A stretch of DNA of 35,371 nucleotides from Actinokineospora pegani (lineage in GTDB: Bacteria; Actinomycetota; Actinomycetes; Mycobacteriales; Pseudonocardiaceae): positions 9,110-44,480 of the forward strand of contig NZ_WHOL01000085.1 of the NCBI RefSeq assembly GCF_009745975.1, written 5' to 3'. Position 1 is the stretch's first letter, and the number at the start of each line of letters is the position of its first letter. The notes under the pieces are model-generated. The model had not been told where the DNA came from. It saw only the letters and a list, made by a program, of their open reading frames with translations, and made no database searches. This document shows, piece after piece, positions 1 to 7,292 of this stretch. The translations under genes and the position numbers were made by a program.

Positions 1-60
1 GTAGGCGGTCGTCACCGCCGCCCCTGCCATCGTGTGCCCGCTGGACGCGGGCGGGATCAT
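1..60 (-). CDS. Partial start of an unknown gene at the end of the modification operon
   Basis: An ATG at position 60 on the minus strand overlaps the stop codon of the upstream gene in an ATGA arrangement (60-57). The same 4-bp overlap links every other gene pair in this operon. The frame stays open to the window edge and reads MIPPASSGHTMAGAAVTTAY. Only 20 residues are visible, so no family can be named. The coupling suggests it is the next gene of the DNA-modification operon. Confidence 0.4.
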   Translation of the reverse strand, partial: MIPPASSGHTMAGAAVTTAY

Positions 61-971
61 GCCGCCTCGTCCCCGCTGACTGGTTCGCCGGAGCGGCACG
101 ACCACGGCGAGCACCCGTCGGGGTCGCCATCCTCGGTGGCGGTGACCAATCGCAGGTGGCGTTTGGTGCGCGGTGGGGTGTTGAGGTCGGCTTGGTCGAG
201 TGGGACGCGGGAGCGGTGCAGGAAGTACTGCCCGCGCAGCGGAACGCCGTCGGTGGTGGCGCGCGGGTAGCCGTGGCGGATGGCTTTATCGAACTCGACG
301 GCCTCGGCCCAGCCTTGGGGGTCGTTGTCACGGACCCAGCGCCATCCGGCGTTGCCGTGGAACGGGCAGCCGACACAGGCGGACTTGACGGTGTCGCCGT
401 AGCCGCGCTCGGCCAGGTAGGTCTGGCAGGCGGCTCGGTCGAGGCCGAGGTCGAGCAGGGGGAAGACGTTGCGCAGGAAGCGTAGGCCGGAGTCCTTGGC
501 GCGGGTGACCTCGTCGGTGCTGATGCCGATGGCCTGTTCGGCATAGACCCCGTTCGGGACCCGCTGGGGGTGGGGATAGCCGAGCATCTCCCGGGCGGCC
601 CGTTTGAGTGGGACGAGCTTGTACTCCTTGGTGCACTGGCGGCGGGCGAGGCCGTGGGAACCGTCGGGGTTGAGGGTGTGCAGGGGCATGGACACGAACC
701 GGTGGGCGGGGTCGAGGGCGTCGGTGCGGATGTTTCCGACGGAGACTCGGCGCACGGGGATACCAGCCTTGGCGGCGGTCGTGCGGAGGCGGTCGAGGTT
801 GGCGTAGACGGCCTGGGGTTCCCAGCCGGTGTCGGCGAACAGGGCAGCGTCGAAGGGTGGGATCTCGCCCTCGCAGGCGAGCAACAGGACAGCGGTGCTC
901 TGCACCCCAGCGCCCAGCGACAGCAGGCGCAGCGTCGGAGCGGGGTCGACGAGTGAGAGTCGGGTGGTCAT
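57..971 (-). CDS. PAPS-reductase-like PP-loop (adenine nucleotide alpha hydrolase) protein
   Basis: A protein of 304 residues. The N-terminal PP-loop reads SLGAGVQST (residues 18-26), the variant of the ATP-pyrophosphatase loop seen in phage and plasmid proteins annotated as PAPS reductase. Downstream come an ALFADTGWE strand, an RQCTKEYK segment and a C-terminal CVGCPFH motif. These cysteines resemble the metal- or sulfur-binding cysteines of DndC-like and related thiolation enzymes. Such enzymes activate a substrate with ATP or transfer sulfur; the substrate here is unknown. The start at 971 is chosen because it forms an ATGA overlap with the cytosine methyltransferase gene, and the open frame further upstream only shadows that gene. 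Placement in a methyltransferase operon suggests a role in nucleic-acid modification. No DndD, DndE or cysteine desulfurase is visible here, so classical phosphorothioation is not shown. Confidence 0.82.
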   Translation of the reverse strand: MTTRLSLVDPAPTLRLLSLGAGVQSTAVLLLACEGEIPPFDAALFADTGWEPQAVYANLDRLRTTAAKAGIPVRRVSVGNIRTDALDPAHRFVSMPLHTLNPDGSHGLARRQCTKEYKLVPLKRAAREMLGYPHPQRVPNGVYAEQAIGISTDEVTRAKDSGLRFLRNVFPLLDLGLDRAACQTYLAERGYGDTVKSACVGCPFHGNAGWRWVRDNDPQGWAEAVEFDKAIRHGYPRATTDGVPLRGQYFLHRSRVPLDQADLNTPPRTKRHLRLVTATEDGDPDGCSPWSCRSGEPVSGDEAA

Positions 972-2044
972 GCGGCGTTCGCCTCCCGGGACGGTGTGGC
1001 GGTGGCGTGCAGGAGGGTGTTGAGGTCGTGCAGCAGCAGCGACACGGCGTGGGCGGCTTGCTGTGGGACGACGCCGTTGCCCAGGGCGCGCAGCTGTGCG
1101 GTGCGGGGCAGCGGGAGGTCGGTGACCCATCCGGCGGGCAGGCCCATGAGGTGCTCGACAAAGGCGGGGGCGAGCACCGGACGTCCGTGGGCACCGGGTT
1201 GCGTCGGGTACGGCACTGGGCGTCCGAGCACGCGCTCCCAGCGAGTGATGGCGGTCCGGTAGTCGCCCCAGTCGACCTCGGCGGCTATGCCGTGTCGTGG
1301 TTCGGCGGCAGCAGTCGGATCACCGCCGAGGGCAGCATCAGGTCGCCCTTGGTCCCGCGCTGTGCCGGGCAGCCCTTCGTCCCGTCGGTCGCTCGCGGTG
1401 TGGGCAGCAGTGTGCTTTGCCGGGTGACCAGCGGGATGACTTGCTGCGACAGCGGTGGCCAGAATCCCTCCCCCGCGTGCCTGCCCGGTGTGCCTGTGTC
1501 GGAGGCCCTGGGCGTTGGGAGCAGCGAGTCGGCGGGCGCGGGTGTGGCGGGGCCAGGCGAGCAGGAAGACGCGTTCGCGGCGGTGGGCGGCGCCGATGTC
1601 GCAGGCCCGCACGCAACGCCAGAGCGCGTCGTACCCTGCTTCGGCCAGGTCGCCGAGTACACGGTGGAGGCCGCCGTTGCGCCAGCGAAGCGCGGCGACG
1701 TTCTCCACGATGAGCAGCGCTGGTCGTAGTAGGCGAACGCCCGCCACGATGTCGGTCCACAGGCCACTGCGCGTCCCCTTCTCGATGCCCGCGCGCTTGC
1801 CCGCGGCGGAGATGTCCTGGCACGGGAACCCGGCGACGAGCACGTCCACCGGGTCGACTGCGGCCCAGTCCACGAAGCGCAGGTCGCCCAGGTTCGGTGT
1901 TCCGGGCAGGCGGGCGGCGAGCAGTTGGCGGATGTGTGGGTCGGGGTCGGCCACCCACGCGATCCGCCCGCCGCCGAGCGCGGTCAGCACGCCCATGTCG
2001 AGTCCGCCGGAGCCCGTGCACAGCGACCCGATCACCGGCGTCAT
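968..2044 (-). CDS. DNA (cytosine-5-)-methyltransferase
   Basis: A protein of 358 residues carrying the ordered motifs of a C5-cytosine methyltransferase. Motif I is SLCTGSGGLDMG near residues 7-18. Motif IV is PCQD, with the catalytic Cys at about 75. Motif VI is ENV near 114-116. Motif VIII is AHRRERVF, and motif X near the C-terminus is LGNGVVPQQA. It should transfer a methyl group from S-adenosylmethionine to C5 of cytosine in a specific DNA site. The target-recognition region lies between motifs VIII and X and does not reveal the site. Both ends overlap neighbouring genes by 4 bp (ATGA), implying translational coupling. No restriction endonuclease gene is recognisable in the visible operon, so it may be an orphan protective methylase. 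Confidence 0.93.
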   Translation of the reverse strand: MTPVIGSLCTGSGGLDMGVLTALGGGRIAWVADPDPHIRQLLAARLPGTPNLGDLRFVDWAAVDPVDVLVAGFPCQDISAAGKRAGIEKGTRSGLWTDIVAGVRLLRPALLIVENVAALRWRNGGLHRVLGDLAEAGYDALWRCVRACDIGAAHRRERVFLLAWPRHTRARRLAAPNAQGLRHRHTGQARGGGILATAVAASHPAGHPAKHTAAHTASDRRDEGLPGTARDQGRPDAALGGDPTAAAEPRHGIAAEVDWGDYRTAITRWERVLGRPVPYPTQPGAHGRPVLAPAFVEHLMGLPAGWVTDLPLPRTAQLRALGNGVVPQQAAHAVSLLLHDLNTLLHATATPSREANAA

Positions 2045-2919
2045 GCCGCCTTCTTGGTCAGGGCGGTGCGGAAGACGAGGACGTCCTCGTGGGCAATCAG
2101 GTGCAGCGGGAGCCCGGCCTCGCGCTGCTTGCGGATGAAGTCGCGTTGGAAGAACGAACCGCGGGCCACGAGGTCGGTGTCGGCGGCGCGGGCGAGCAGG
2201 GCGACGTCACGTTCGACCGGGACCAGTCCGGCGGCGCGGCCGCAGGCCAGTACCTGGGAGGGCAGGTCGATGAGCTCGGAGTGCTCGCGCCAGGGGCGGA
2301 TGGTGATGGCGATGTGCCCGCCGGGGCGCAGGAAGGTGCGCAGCCCGGCAAGGATGCGAGTGAACCCGGACAGCAGGCGGTGGTGACCGATGTTGGCGAG
2401 GTTGCCGCGATCGAGCACGTTGCCGTAGCGGTGGGAGTATTTCTGCACCCCCTCCCCCGGGACGGTCGACACCTGCCCATGCGTCGAGGGGCCGTAAGGC
2501 GGAGAGGTGACCACCAGCGCGGCTTGCCCGACGTACTGCGGTGGCAGCAGCGTCACCACCTGGCGGGCGTCACCCTCGTAGACGTTCGCGTCGATGTCGA
2601 GGCTGTCCTGGCGGGCGAGGTCCAGGTTCGCGCGGGCGACCTGCGCCCAGTGCGGCTCGTACTCGATGCCCACCGCGCGGCGCCCCAGGCGCACGGCCTC
2701 GACGAGGGTGGTGCCGATCCCGCACATCGGGTCGAGCACCAGTTCGCCCGGCGCCGTGTAGTGGGCGACGGCGTGGCGGACGACCTCGGGCAGCATCTTG
2801 GCTGGGTGCGCGGTGGACTCCGGCAAGTACCAGCCCTTGCGCTGCGCGACCGGGGACTTCTGCGCGGTCGTCCACACCGACGGGTCCTGGGGTGCGGGCG
2901 TGTTGGCGTCGGCGTTCAT
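2041..2919 (-). CDS. Site-specific DNA methyltransferase (SPPY class, N4-cytosine or N6-adenine)
   Basis: A protein of 292 residues with a class I methyltransferase fold. The SAM-binding motif I is LDPMCGIGTT (about 62-71), followed by GIEYEPHW (motif II). The catalytic motif IV is TSPPYG, with SPPY at about 139-142. SPPY fits an exocyclic amino methyltransferase acting on N4 of cytosine or N6 of adenine; the sequence alone does not decide between them. A late strand motif (FLRPGGHIAITI) and a C-terminal VLVFR strand complete the domain. Start and stop each overlap neighbours by ATGA. Its C-terminal half aligns by eye with the protein encoded immediately upstream, which lacks SPPY, suggesting an active/inactive pair. 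Confidence 0.9.
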   Translation of the reverse strand: MNADANTPAPQDPSVWTTAQKSPVAQRKGWYLPESTAHPAKMLPEVVRHAVAHYTAPGELVLDPMCGIGTTLVEAVRLGRRAVGIEYEPHWAQVARANLDLARQDSLDIDANVYEGDARQVVTLLPPQYVGQAALVVTSPPYGPSTHGQVSTVPGEGVQKYSHRYGNVLDRGNLANIGHHRLLSGFTRILAGLRTFLRPGGHIAITIRPWREHSELIDLPSQVLACGRAAGLVPVERDVALLARAADTDLVARGSFFQRDFIRKQREAGLPLHLIAHEDVLVFRTALTKKAA

Positions 2920-3875
2920 CGACGGCCTCCCTCGTGCGGCTGGGCGAAGACCTGGATGTCGGAGTGGATGCGCCGGTGCGGTGCGGGCAGGCCGCGCACG
3001 ACCGCGCGGTGCCGTGTGCGGGCCTCGTCCTGGGAGCCGTCGTCGAGGGGGAACCGGCCGTCCTTGACCGGTGTGTGCACCGCGACGACGTGCTGCAGGT
3101 AGAGCAGGTCGGCGTTCTGCCCGGCGGCGACCACGGCACCGGTCGGGTCAACCAACTCACCACCGGACCAGTCACAGTGCGTGAACACCACGAGGATGCC
3201 GCCGACCCGCAGAAGACGTGCCGCGAACAACGCGACCTGGTCGGCGGCGCGGTCGCCGGAGACCAGCGGACGCAGGCTCGTGATGACCAGGTCCGCGTCA
3301 CCAGCGATGTCGTCGGTATCGGCCGCGGGCGCGCGCTCGATGACCGCCGCGGGGATGGATCGAGGGTTGTCGACGAGGTCGGCCCAGAACGGTCGCGTGG
3401 TCGGCGCCGTGGTGTCGGGGTCGACCGCGAGGTGTTCGACGCGTGCTGTGCGGCCGAGCCGTTCGACCGTGTGCACGGCGTCGTCCAACTCCGGGCCGGG
3501 CTCGGCGCCGGGTGCGTGCTCGATGACCCCGTGAGCGCCGATCGGTGCGTGGGTGGGCGGGCTCGGCCAAGGCAGGAGCACCACCCGCGCGTCGGGTTCG
3601 CTGAACGAGGTGACGATCCGCTCGACGAACGCGCCCGGCCAGCTCGCGTCGAGGTCGACCGGTTCGTTGACCGTCCACACCGTCGCGGGTGTCGGCGTCG
3701 AGGCGGCGGGGCGCGGTCGGGTCTTGGCACCCGGCCTGGCGGGGCTGACCTTGGTGGTGGTCGGGGCGGTCGGCCACGGGCGGCGGTCGCCGCCGCGGCG
3801 CGTCTTGGGACGGGCGGTCCTCGCTGGCTGATGTGCGCGGGAGCGGCGTGCTCCGCGGTCGTCGGGCTGGGTCAT
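2916..3875 (-). CDS. Degenerate methyltransferase-like partner protein
   Basis: A protein of 319 residues. The start at 3875 is chosen because GAAGGGG precedes it at good spacing; the frame is open further upstream without such a site. The first roughly 85 residues are basic and Pro/Ala-rich, probably disordered. The C-terminal half resembles the next gene's methyltransferase. DLVITSLRPL sits where the active enzyme has LVVTSPPYG, LLRVGGILVVFT matches FLRPGGHIAITI, GGELVDPTG matches HSELIDLPS, and the endings HSDIQVFA and HEDVLVFR correspond. The catalytic SPPY is replaced by SLRP and no glycine-rich SAM motif is evident. I infer a catalytically dead paralogue that may help bind DNA or stabilise the active enzyme. 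First gene of the operon. Confidence 0.72.
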   Translation of the reverse strand: MTQPDDRGARRSRAHQPARTARPKTRRGGDRRPWPTAPTTTKVSPARPGAKTRPRPAASTPTPATVWTVNEPVDLDASWPGAFVERIVTSFSEPDARVVLLPWPSPPTHAPIGAHGVIEHAPGAEPGPELDDAVHTVERLGRTARVEHLAVDPDTTAPTTRPFWADLVDNPRSIPAAVIERAPAADTDDIAGDADLVITSLRPLVSGDRAADQVALFAARLLRVGGILVVFTHCDWSGGELVDPTGAVVAAGQNADLLYLQHVVAVHTPVKDGRFPLDDGSQDEARTRHRAVVRGLPAPHRRIHSDIQVFAQPHEGGRR

Positions 3876-3976
3876 GGAGTCCCCTTCGGGCAGACCGGGC
3901 GCGCCCTGTGCTGCGAGGCGCTGATGACGGCCCTGAACTCCGTTTCGACAGGCATCGGGGGACACACTCGGTTGAA

Positions 3977-3996
3977 ATCGCAAAGCGAGTTGCGAT
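3977..3996. promoter_or_regulatory. Perfect palindrome, operator candidate
   Basis: ATCGCAA (3977-3983) and TTGCGAT (3990-3996) form a perfect 7-bp inverted repeat with a 6-bp spacer. It lies in the divergent region between the methyltransferase operon (start 3875, minus) and the sigma-like gene heading the transfer operon (start 4162, plus). The size and placement fit a dimeric repressor site controlling one or both operons. The regulator is unknown. Confidence 0.5.
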
Positions 3997-4045
3997 GAAT
4001 TCCCAGCCACCGGATTCGCCCCTGACGCTGCGGATCTTCAGCGCC

Positions 4046-4107
4046 GGTACTAGGCCCGTACCTGCACGGACACACTTCGGTACCAGCGCGGAAAGAGTCC
4101 GGTACCA
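4046..4107 (+). promoter_or_regulatory. Cluster of GGTAC / CGGTACCA boxes upstream of the transfer operon
   Basis: Four GTAC-centred boxes occur in 62 bp: CGGTAC (4046-4050 core), GTACC (4058-4062), CGGTACCA (4078-4085) and CGGTACCA (4100-4107). The last two are identical over 8 bp and spaced 22 bp apart, about two helical turns. They lie 55-115 bp before the ATG at 4162 and could be activator or repressor sites. No clear -10/-35 pair was assigned. Confidence 0.4.
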
Positions 4108-4161
4108 CCCGACGTGACTTCCTGGTCGAGCCGTTCACGACGTCTCACCAGGAGTGATCCC

Positions 4162-5160
4162 ATGGGCTCACAACACGCATTCCCCAAGTCCGGTTTCGAC
4201 CGCGGCTCCATGCCGCTGGACGCCGCGAGGTCGTCATTCCAGTGGCTGGTCACCGGGCCCGAGCCGCTGTCGGTCGACGGGCGGACGTTCCCCGGCCTCC
4301 CGGACCGGTCGGTGCCGCTGGACGAGGTGCGCGACCGCCTGCTTCGCCGTCAGACCTCCCAGGCCACGCGCGACCGGGTGTGGGCGCACCTGGTGTTGCG
4401 CAGCCGCACCGACGGTGGCGCGTGGACGGTCGGCGCGGTCGGTGTCGCGCTGCCCGCGCTGCTGTCCATCGCGTCCACGTTGACTGCCAGGTTCGCCAAC
4501 GACCCGAGCGACATCCACGCCGCGGTGCTCACCGGTTTCGTCGCCGCGCTCGGCGAGGCCGACCTGCGTCGGCCGCGCATCATGCTGCGCCTGCGATGGG
4601 CCGCGTACCGAGCCGGGCACGCCGCGGTGCGCGAGGCGCTCGACGCCCCCGTGCCCACCGGACACGGCCTGCGCGCCTCGACCGCGCCGCCCCCGACTGG
4701 GCACCCGGACTTCGTCCTCGCCCGCGCGATCGCCGAGGGCGCCATCACCGCGACCGAGGCCGAACTCATCGGCGTTACCCGCCTCGAGGGCGCGTCCCTG
4801 GCGGCCGCCGCGGCCGACCGGAACCTGTCGTACGAGGCCGCGAAGAAGGCGCGTCAGCGCGCCGAGCACCGGCTCGTCGCCTACCTCCTCGACACCGACG
4901 ACAGCGAAGCCGATGGGCACGACCTGTCCGCCCAGGTGGCCGACACGGTCACCGTCACCAACGCCGCGCACCTCCCATTTCTGTCACGCAGCGTCACTCC
5001 CCTGGTGGCGCGGAAGGGCAGCCGGCGTGTGTCCCCCACACCCCGGCTCGACGGAGTTCAGGGTCGCGGGCGGCGTTCTGCTCCCGCGTCCACCACCTCG
5101 TCGTCCCGGTCGCCGCGGCGGCCGACGGACTCGACCTCGGGAGAGTCGCGATGCGCTTGA
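4162..5160 (+). CDS. Sigma-like helix-turn-helix protein heading the transfer operon
   Basis: A protein of 332 residues. The ATG at 4162 is preceded by AGGAGTGATCCC, a strong ribosome site, which decides the start over the upstream in-frame ATG. The middle of the protein has the all-helical look of sigma-like proteins. The segment from ATEAELIGVTRLEG to LSYEAAKKARQRAE resembles a region 4-type helix-turn-helix, with an acidic helix, a Ser/Ala-rich turn and a basic recognition helix. No convincing region 2 is seen, so it may be a degenerate sigma factor or DNA-binding regulator rather than a full sigma factor. The last roughly 50 residues are Ser/Arg/Pro-rich. The 3' end overlaps the next gene by 10 bp, so it is co-transcribed with the type IV secretion genes and may regulate them. 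Confidence 0.65.
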   Translation: MGSQHAFPKSGFDRGSMPLDAARSSFQWLVTGPEPLSVDGRTFPGLPDRSVPLDEVRDRLLRRQTSQATRDRVWAHLVLRSRTDGGAWTVGAVGVALPALLSIASTLTARFANDPSDIHAAVLTGFVAALGEADLRRPRIMLRLRWAAYRAGHAAVREALDAPVPTGHGLRASTAPPPTGHPDFVLARAIAEGAITATEAELIGVTRLEGASLAAAAADRNLSYEAAKKARQRAEHRLVAYLLDTDDSEADGHDLSAQVADTVTVTNAAHLPFLSRSVTPLVARKGSRRVSPTPRLDGVQGRGRRSAPASTTSSSRSPRRPTDSTSGESRCA

Positions 5161-5510
5161 CCCACTCTGTCCACCACCGCGCCTTCGCCCGGTGCCTGAC
5201 TTTCGCGGGCGTGCTCGCGTTGACACTGCTGTCGTCCGCGGCGATCGCGCACGCTGACACCGTGGTGCTCGCGATCGCGGGCAGCGTCGACGAAGTCCTC
5301 ACCAACATCCGCAACTGGTTGATGGGCATCCTCGCCGCGTTGGCGACCGTGTTCCTGACCATCGGCGGCGTCCGCCGAGTGTTCGGCGGTGGTGACCCGG
5401 GCGAGCAGGAGAAGTCGAAGGAGGCGTTCAAGGCCTCCGGGATCGGCTACGCCCTCGCCGCGCTCGCGCCGCTCGTCGTCACCGTCCTCAAGGGCATCGT
5501 GGGGGCCTGA
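5151..5510 (+). CDS. Small VirB2/TrbC-like pilin-type membrane protein
   Basis: A protein of 119 residues with a long N-terminal signal sequence ending near SAAIAHADT. It is followed by a short loop and two hydrophobic segments, LMGILAALATVFLTIGGVRR and YALAALAPLVVTVLKGIV, separated by a charged GGGDPGEQEKSKE loop. A signal peptide plus two membrane helices in about 110 residues is the layout of VirB2/TrbC-type conjugative pilins and their Gram-positive equivalents. The gene directly precedes the VirB6-like gene. The assignment rests on architecture and position rather than a diagnostic motif. It overlaps the upstream gene by 10 bp and is separated from the next by 3 bp. Confidence 0.62.
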   Translation: MRLTHSVHHRAFARCLTFAGVLALTLLSSAAIAHADTVVLAIAGSVDEVLTNIRNWLMGILAALATVFLTIGGVRRVFGGGDPGEQEKSKEAFKASGIGYALAALAPLVVTVLKGIVGA

Positions 5511-5513
5511 CCC

Positions 5514-7292
5514 ATGCGCACCCTCCTGGCCGTCATCCTGGGTCTCGCCATCCTGTCCGGTGGCGCGATCACCGCGGTGGCGCTCGCACCGTCCGCCGTG
5601 GCGCAACCACCAGCGCCCGCGCCTCCGCTGCCCACTGTCGAACCGGCGCCGTGCGCGCCGGGGTCGCCGCTGCCGATGTGTGGCCTGCCCACACCGATAA
5701 CAACACCGCCGCCACCGCCGTGCTCCGGTGTCGGCTGCATCCCGCAGCCCGGCACGACCGCACCGGCACCGTCCACACCCGGCACGGGCACCCCCGGCGA
5801 CGGGGAGGGGCCCGAGGCCGACGACTGCGGGATCACCGACATCGGCGCCTGTGTCACCGGGGCCATCGACACGTTCTTCCGAGGCATCGTCAGCGAAGCG
5901 CTCAACCCGCTGCTGGACCTGCTGTCCACCACGTTGCTAACCACACCGACACCGACCTCGCTGCCGCGGGTCGCCGAACTGTGGGACAACTCGTGGCAGA
6001 TCCTGCTCGTCTCCTACGGGCTGCTCGTCGTCATCGCAGGTGTCATCGGCATGGGCTATCAGACACTGCAGACCCGCCACTCCATCAAGGAGCTCGCGCC
6101 CCGCCTGGTCGTCGGCTTCCTGGCGGGAGCGTTGTCGCTATGGGCGGCGACGATGGGCATCGAGATCGCCAACGCGCTCGTCACCGCGATCATGGACGGC
6201 GGCGTCGACGCCGACAGCGCGGGCCGGGCGTTGAGCGAGCTCACGCTGGGCAGCCTCAACGGCGGCATCTGGATCGCGATCGTCGGCCTCGTCCTCGCGG
6301 GAATGCTGGTCGCCCTGCTCGTGACCTACGTGGTGCGGGTCGCGGCGACCATCATCCTCGTCGCCGGGGCGCCGCTGGCGCTGATGTTCCACGCACTGCC
6401 GCAGACCGAGGGCATCGCCTACTGGTGGTGGAAGGCCTACGCCGGTTGCCTGGGCATCCAACTGGGCCAGTCGCTGACCCTGATCACCGCCCTGAAGGTG
6501 TTCCTGGCACCCGGTGGGTTCGGTCTCTTCGGCCCGACCATGCCCGGTCTGGTCAACCTGCTGGTCGCGATCGCGCTGATCTTCATCCTGCTGAAGATCC
6601 CGGGCTGGGTGCTGTCCTCCGTGCGCGGCGGCGGGGGTGGGCGGGGGATGGTCGGGTCCGTCGTGCGCGGGTTCATCGCCTACAAGACCCTCGGCATGCT
6701 CGGTGGCCGCGGCGGTGGCAAGGGCGCGGTCACGCCACCGGTGCTTGGCGCGAGCCCAGGTGCCGGGAACGCCACCAAGCCAGGCCCCCTTGCCGGAACA
6801 CGTGCGTTGCCGGATGGCCAGTACATGCTGCCGCTGCCCGGCGTGCGGCGAACCCGCGCCTCGGCCAAGGCCGCGCCCAAGGCGGCGGCGCCGAAGGCCG
6901 GTCCGCAGGCGCGACAGCTGGCGCTCCCGTTGGGCGAGGACTGGCCGGAGAACAAGCCGGTCCTCGGCCGTGACGGGCAGTACCGGCTCCCGCTTGACGG
7001 AGTGCGGCGCGTGCCCCGCCCGGCCAACTCGACGCCACCGACACCCCGTCCGTCCGTGCGGCGCGCGACGCAACTCGAACTGCCGCTCGACCCGTACAAG
7101 GGCAACCGGGCAACCAGGGACGGGCAATACCCCCTGCCACTGGACGGACTCCGACGAACCCCGGCACCCGCTCCCCCGACGCCACCGGCAACACCGCCGC
7201 CGCGCCCGAGCAACCAACTGCGACTGCCGCTGGACCTGCCCAAGCGCACACCACCACCCGCACGACCGACACCGCGAGGAGTGAAGTCGTGA
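5514..7292 (+). CDS. VirB6/TrbL-like conjugation channel protein with a repeated Q-[LY]-x-LPL tail
   Basis: A protein of 592 residues. A signal-like N-terminus (about 1-30) leads into a Pro-rich segment with spaced cysteine pairs (for example CSGVGC and CGITDIGAC), likely extracytoplasmic and possibly disulfide-bonded. About six membrane segments follow between residues 155 and 360. The largest hydrophobic stretch reads GLVLAGMLVALLVTYVVRV, the arrangement of VirB6/TrbL channel proteins. The last roughly 225 residues, probably cytoplasmic, start Gly-rich and then carry three units. Each unit has a DGQYxLPLxGxRR motif and a QLxLPL motif separated by Pro/Ala linkers. The hexapeptides start at residues 436, 468, 489, 520, 538 and 568. 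QLxLPL resembles sliding-clamp-binding peptides. Overlaps the PrgI gene by GTGA. Confidence 0.8.
   Translation: MRTLLAVILGLAILSGGAITAVALAPSAVAQPPAPAPPLPTVEPAPCAPGSPLPMCGLPTPITTPPPPPCSGVGCIPQPGTTAPAPSTPGTGTPGDGEGPEADDCGITDIGACVTGAIDTFFRGIVSEALNPLLDLLSTTLLTTPTPTSLPRVAELWDNSWQILLVSYGLLVVIAGVIGMGYQTLQTRHSIKELAPRLVVGFLAGALSLWAATMGIEIANALVTAIMDGGVDADSAGRALSELTLGSLNGGIWIAIVGLVLAGMLVALLVTYVVRVAATIILVAGAPLALMFHALPQTEGIAYWWWKAYAGCLGIQLGQSLTLITALKVFLAPGGFGLFGPTMPGLVNLLVAIALIFILLKIPGWVLSSVRGGGGGRGMVGSVVRGFIAYKTLGMLGGRGGGKGAVTPPVLGASPGAGNATKPGPLAGTRALPDGQYMLPLPGVRRTRASAKAAPKAAAPKAGPQARQLALPLGEDWPENKPVLGRDGQYRLPLDGVRRVPRPANSTPPTPRPSVRRATQLELPLDPYKGNRATRDGQYPLPLDGLRRTPAPAPPTPPATPPPRPSNQLRLPLDLPKRTPPPARPTPRGVKS
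6819..7232 (+). repeat. Coding array of six Q-[L/Y]-x-L-P-L hexapeptides
   Basis: The hexapeptides are QYMLPL, QLALPL, QYRLPL, QLELPL, QYPLPL and QLRLPL, starting at nucleotides 6819, 6915, 6978, 7071, 7125 and 7215. They alternate Y and L forms. Y-to-L spacing is 30-32 residues and L-to-Y spacing is 18-21 residues. Codons differ between copies (CAG or CAA, CTG, CTC or TTG, CCG or CCA), so the conservation is at protein level rather than from a recent DNA duplication. Confidence 0.85.

Noticed and set aside
57-1130. Longer start for the PP-loop protein
   Set aside because: The extra 53 residues overlap the cytosine methyltransferase gene and are Arg/Pro-rich shadow sequence; ATG 971 fits the ATGA coupling of the operon.
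1-3875. Complete Dnd phosphorothioation system
   Set aside because: Only a PP-loop protein resembling DndC is visible; DndB, DndD, DndE and a cysteine desulfurase are not in the window.
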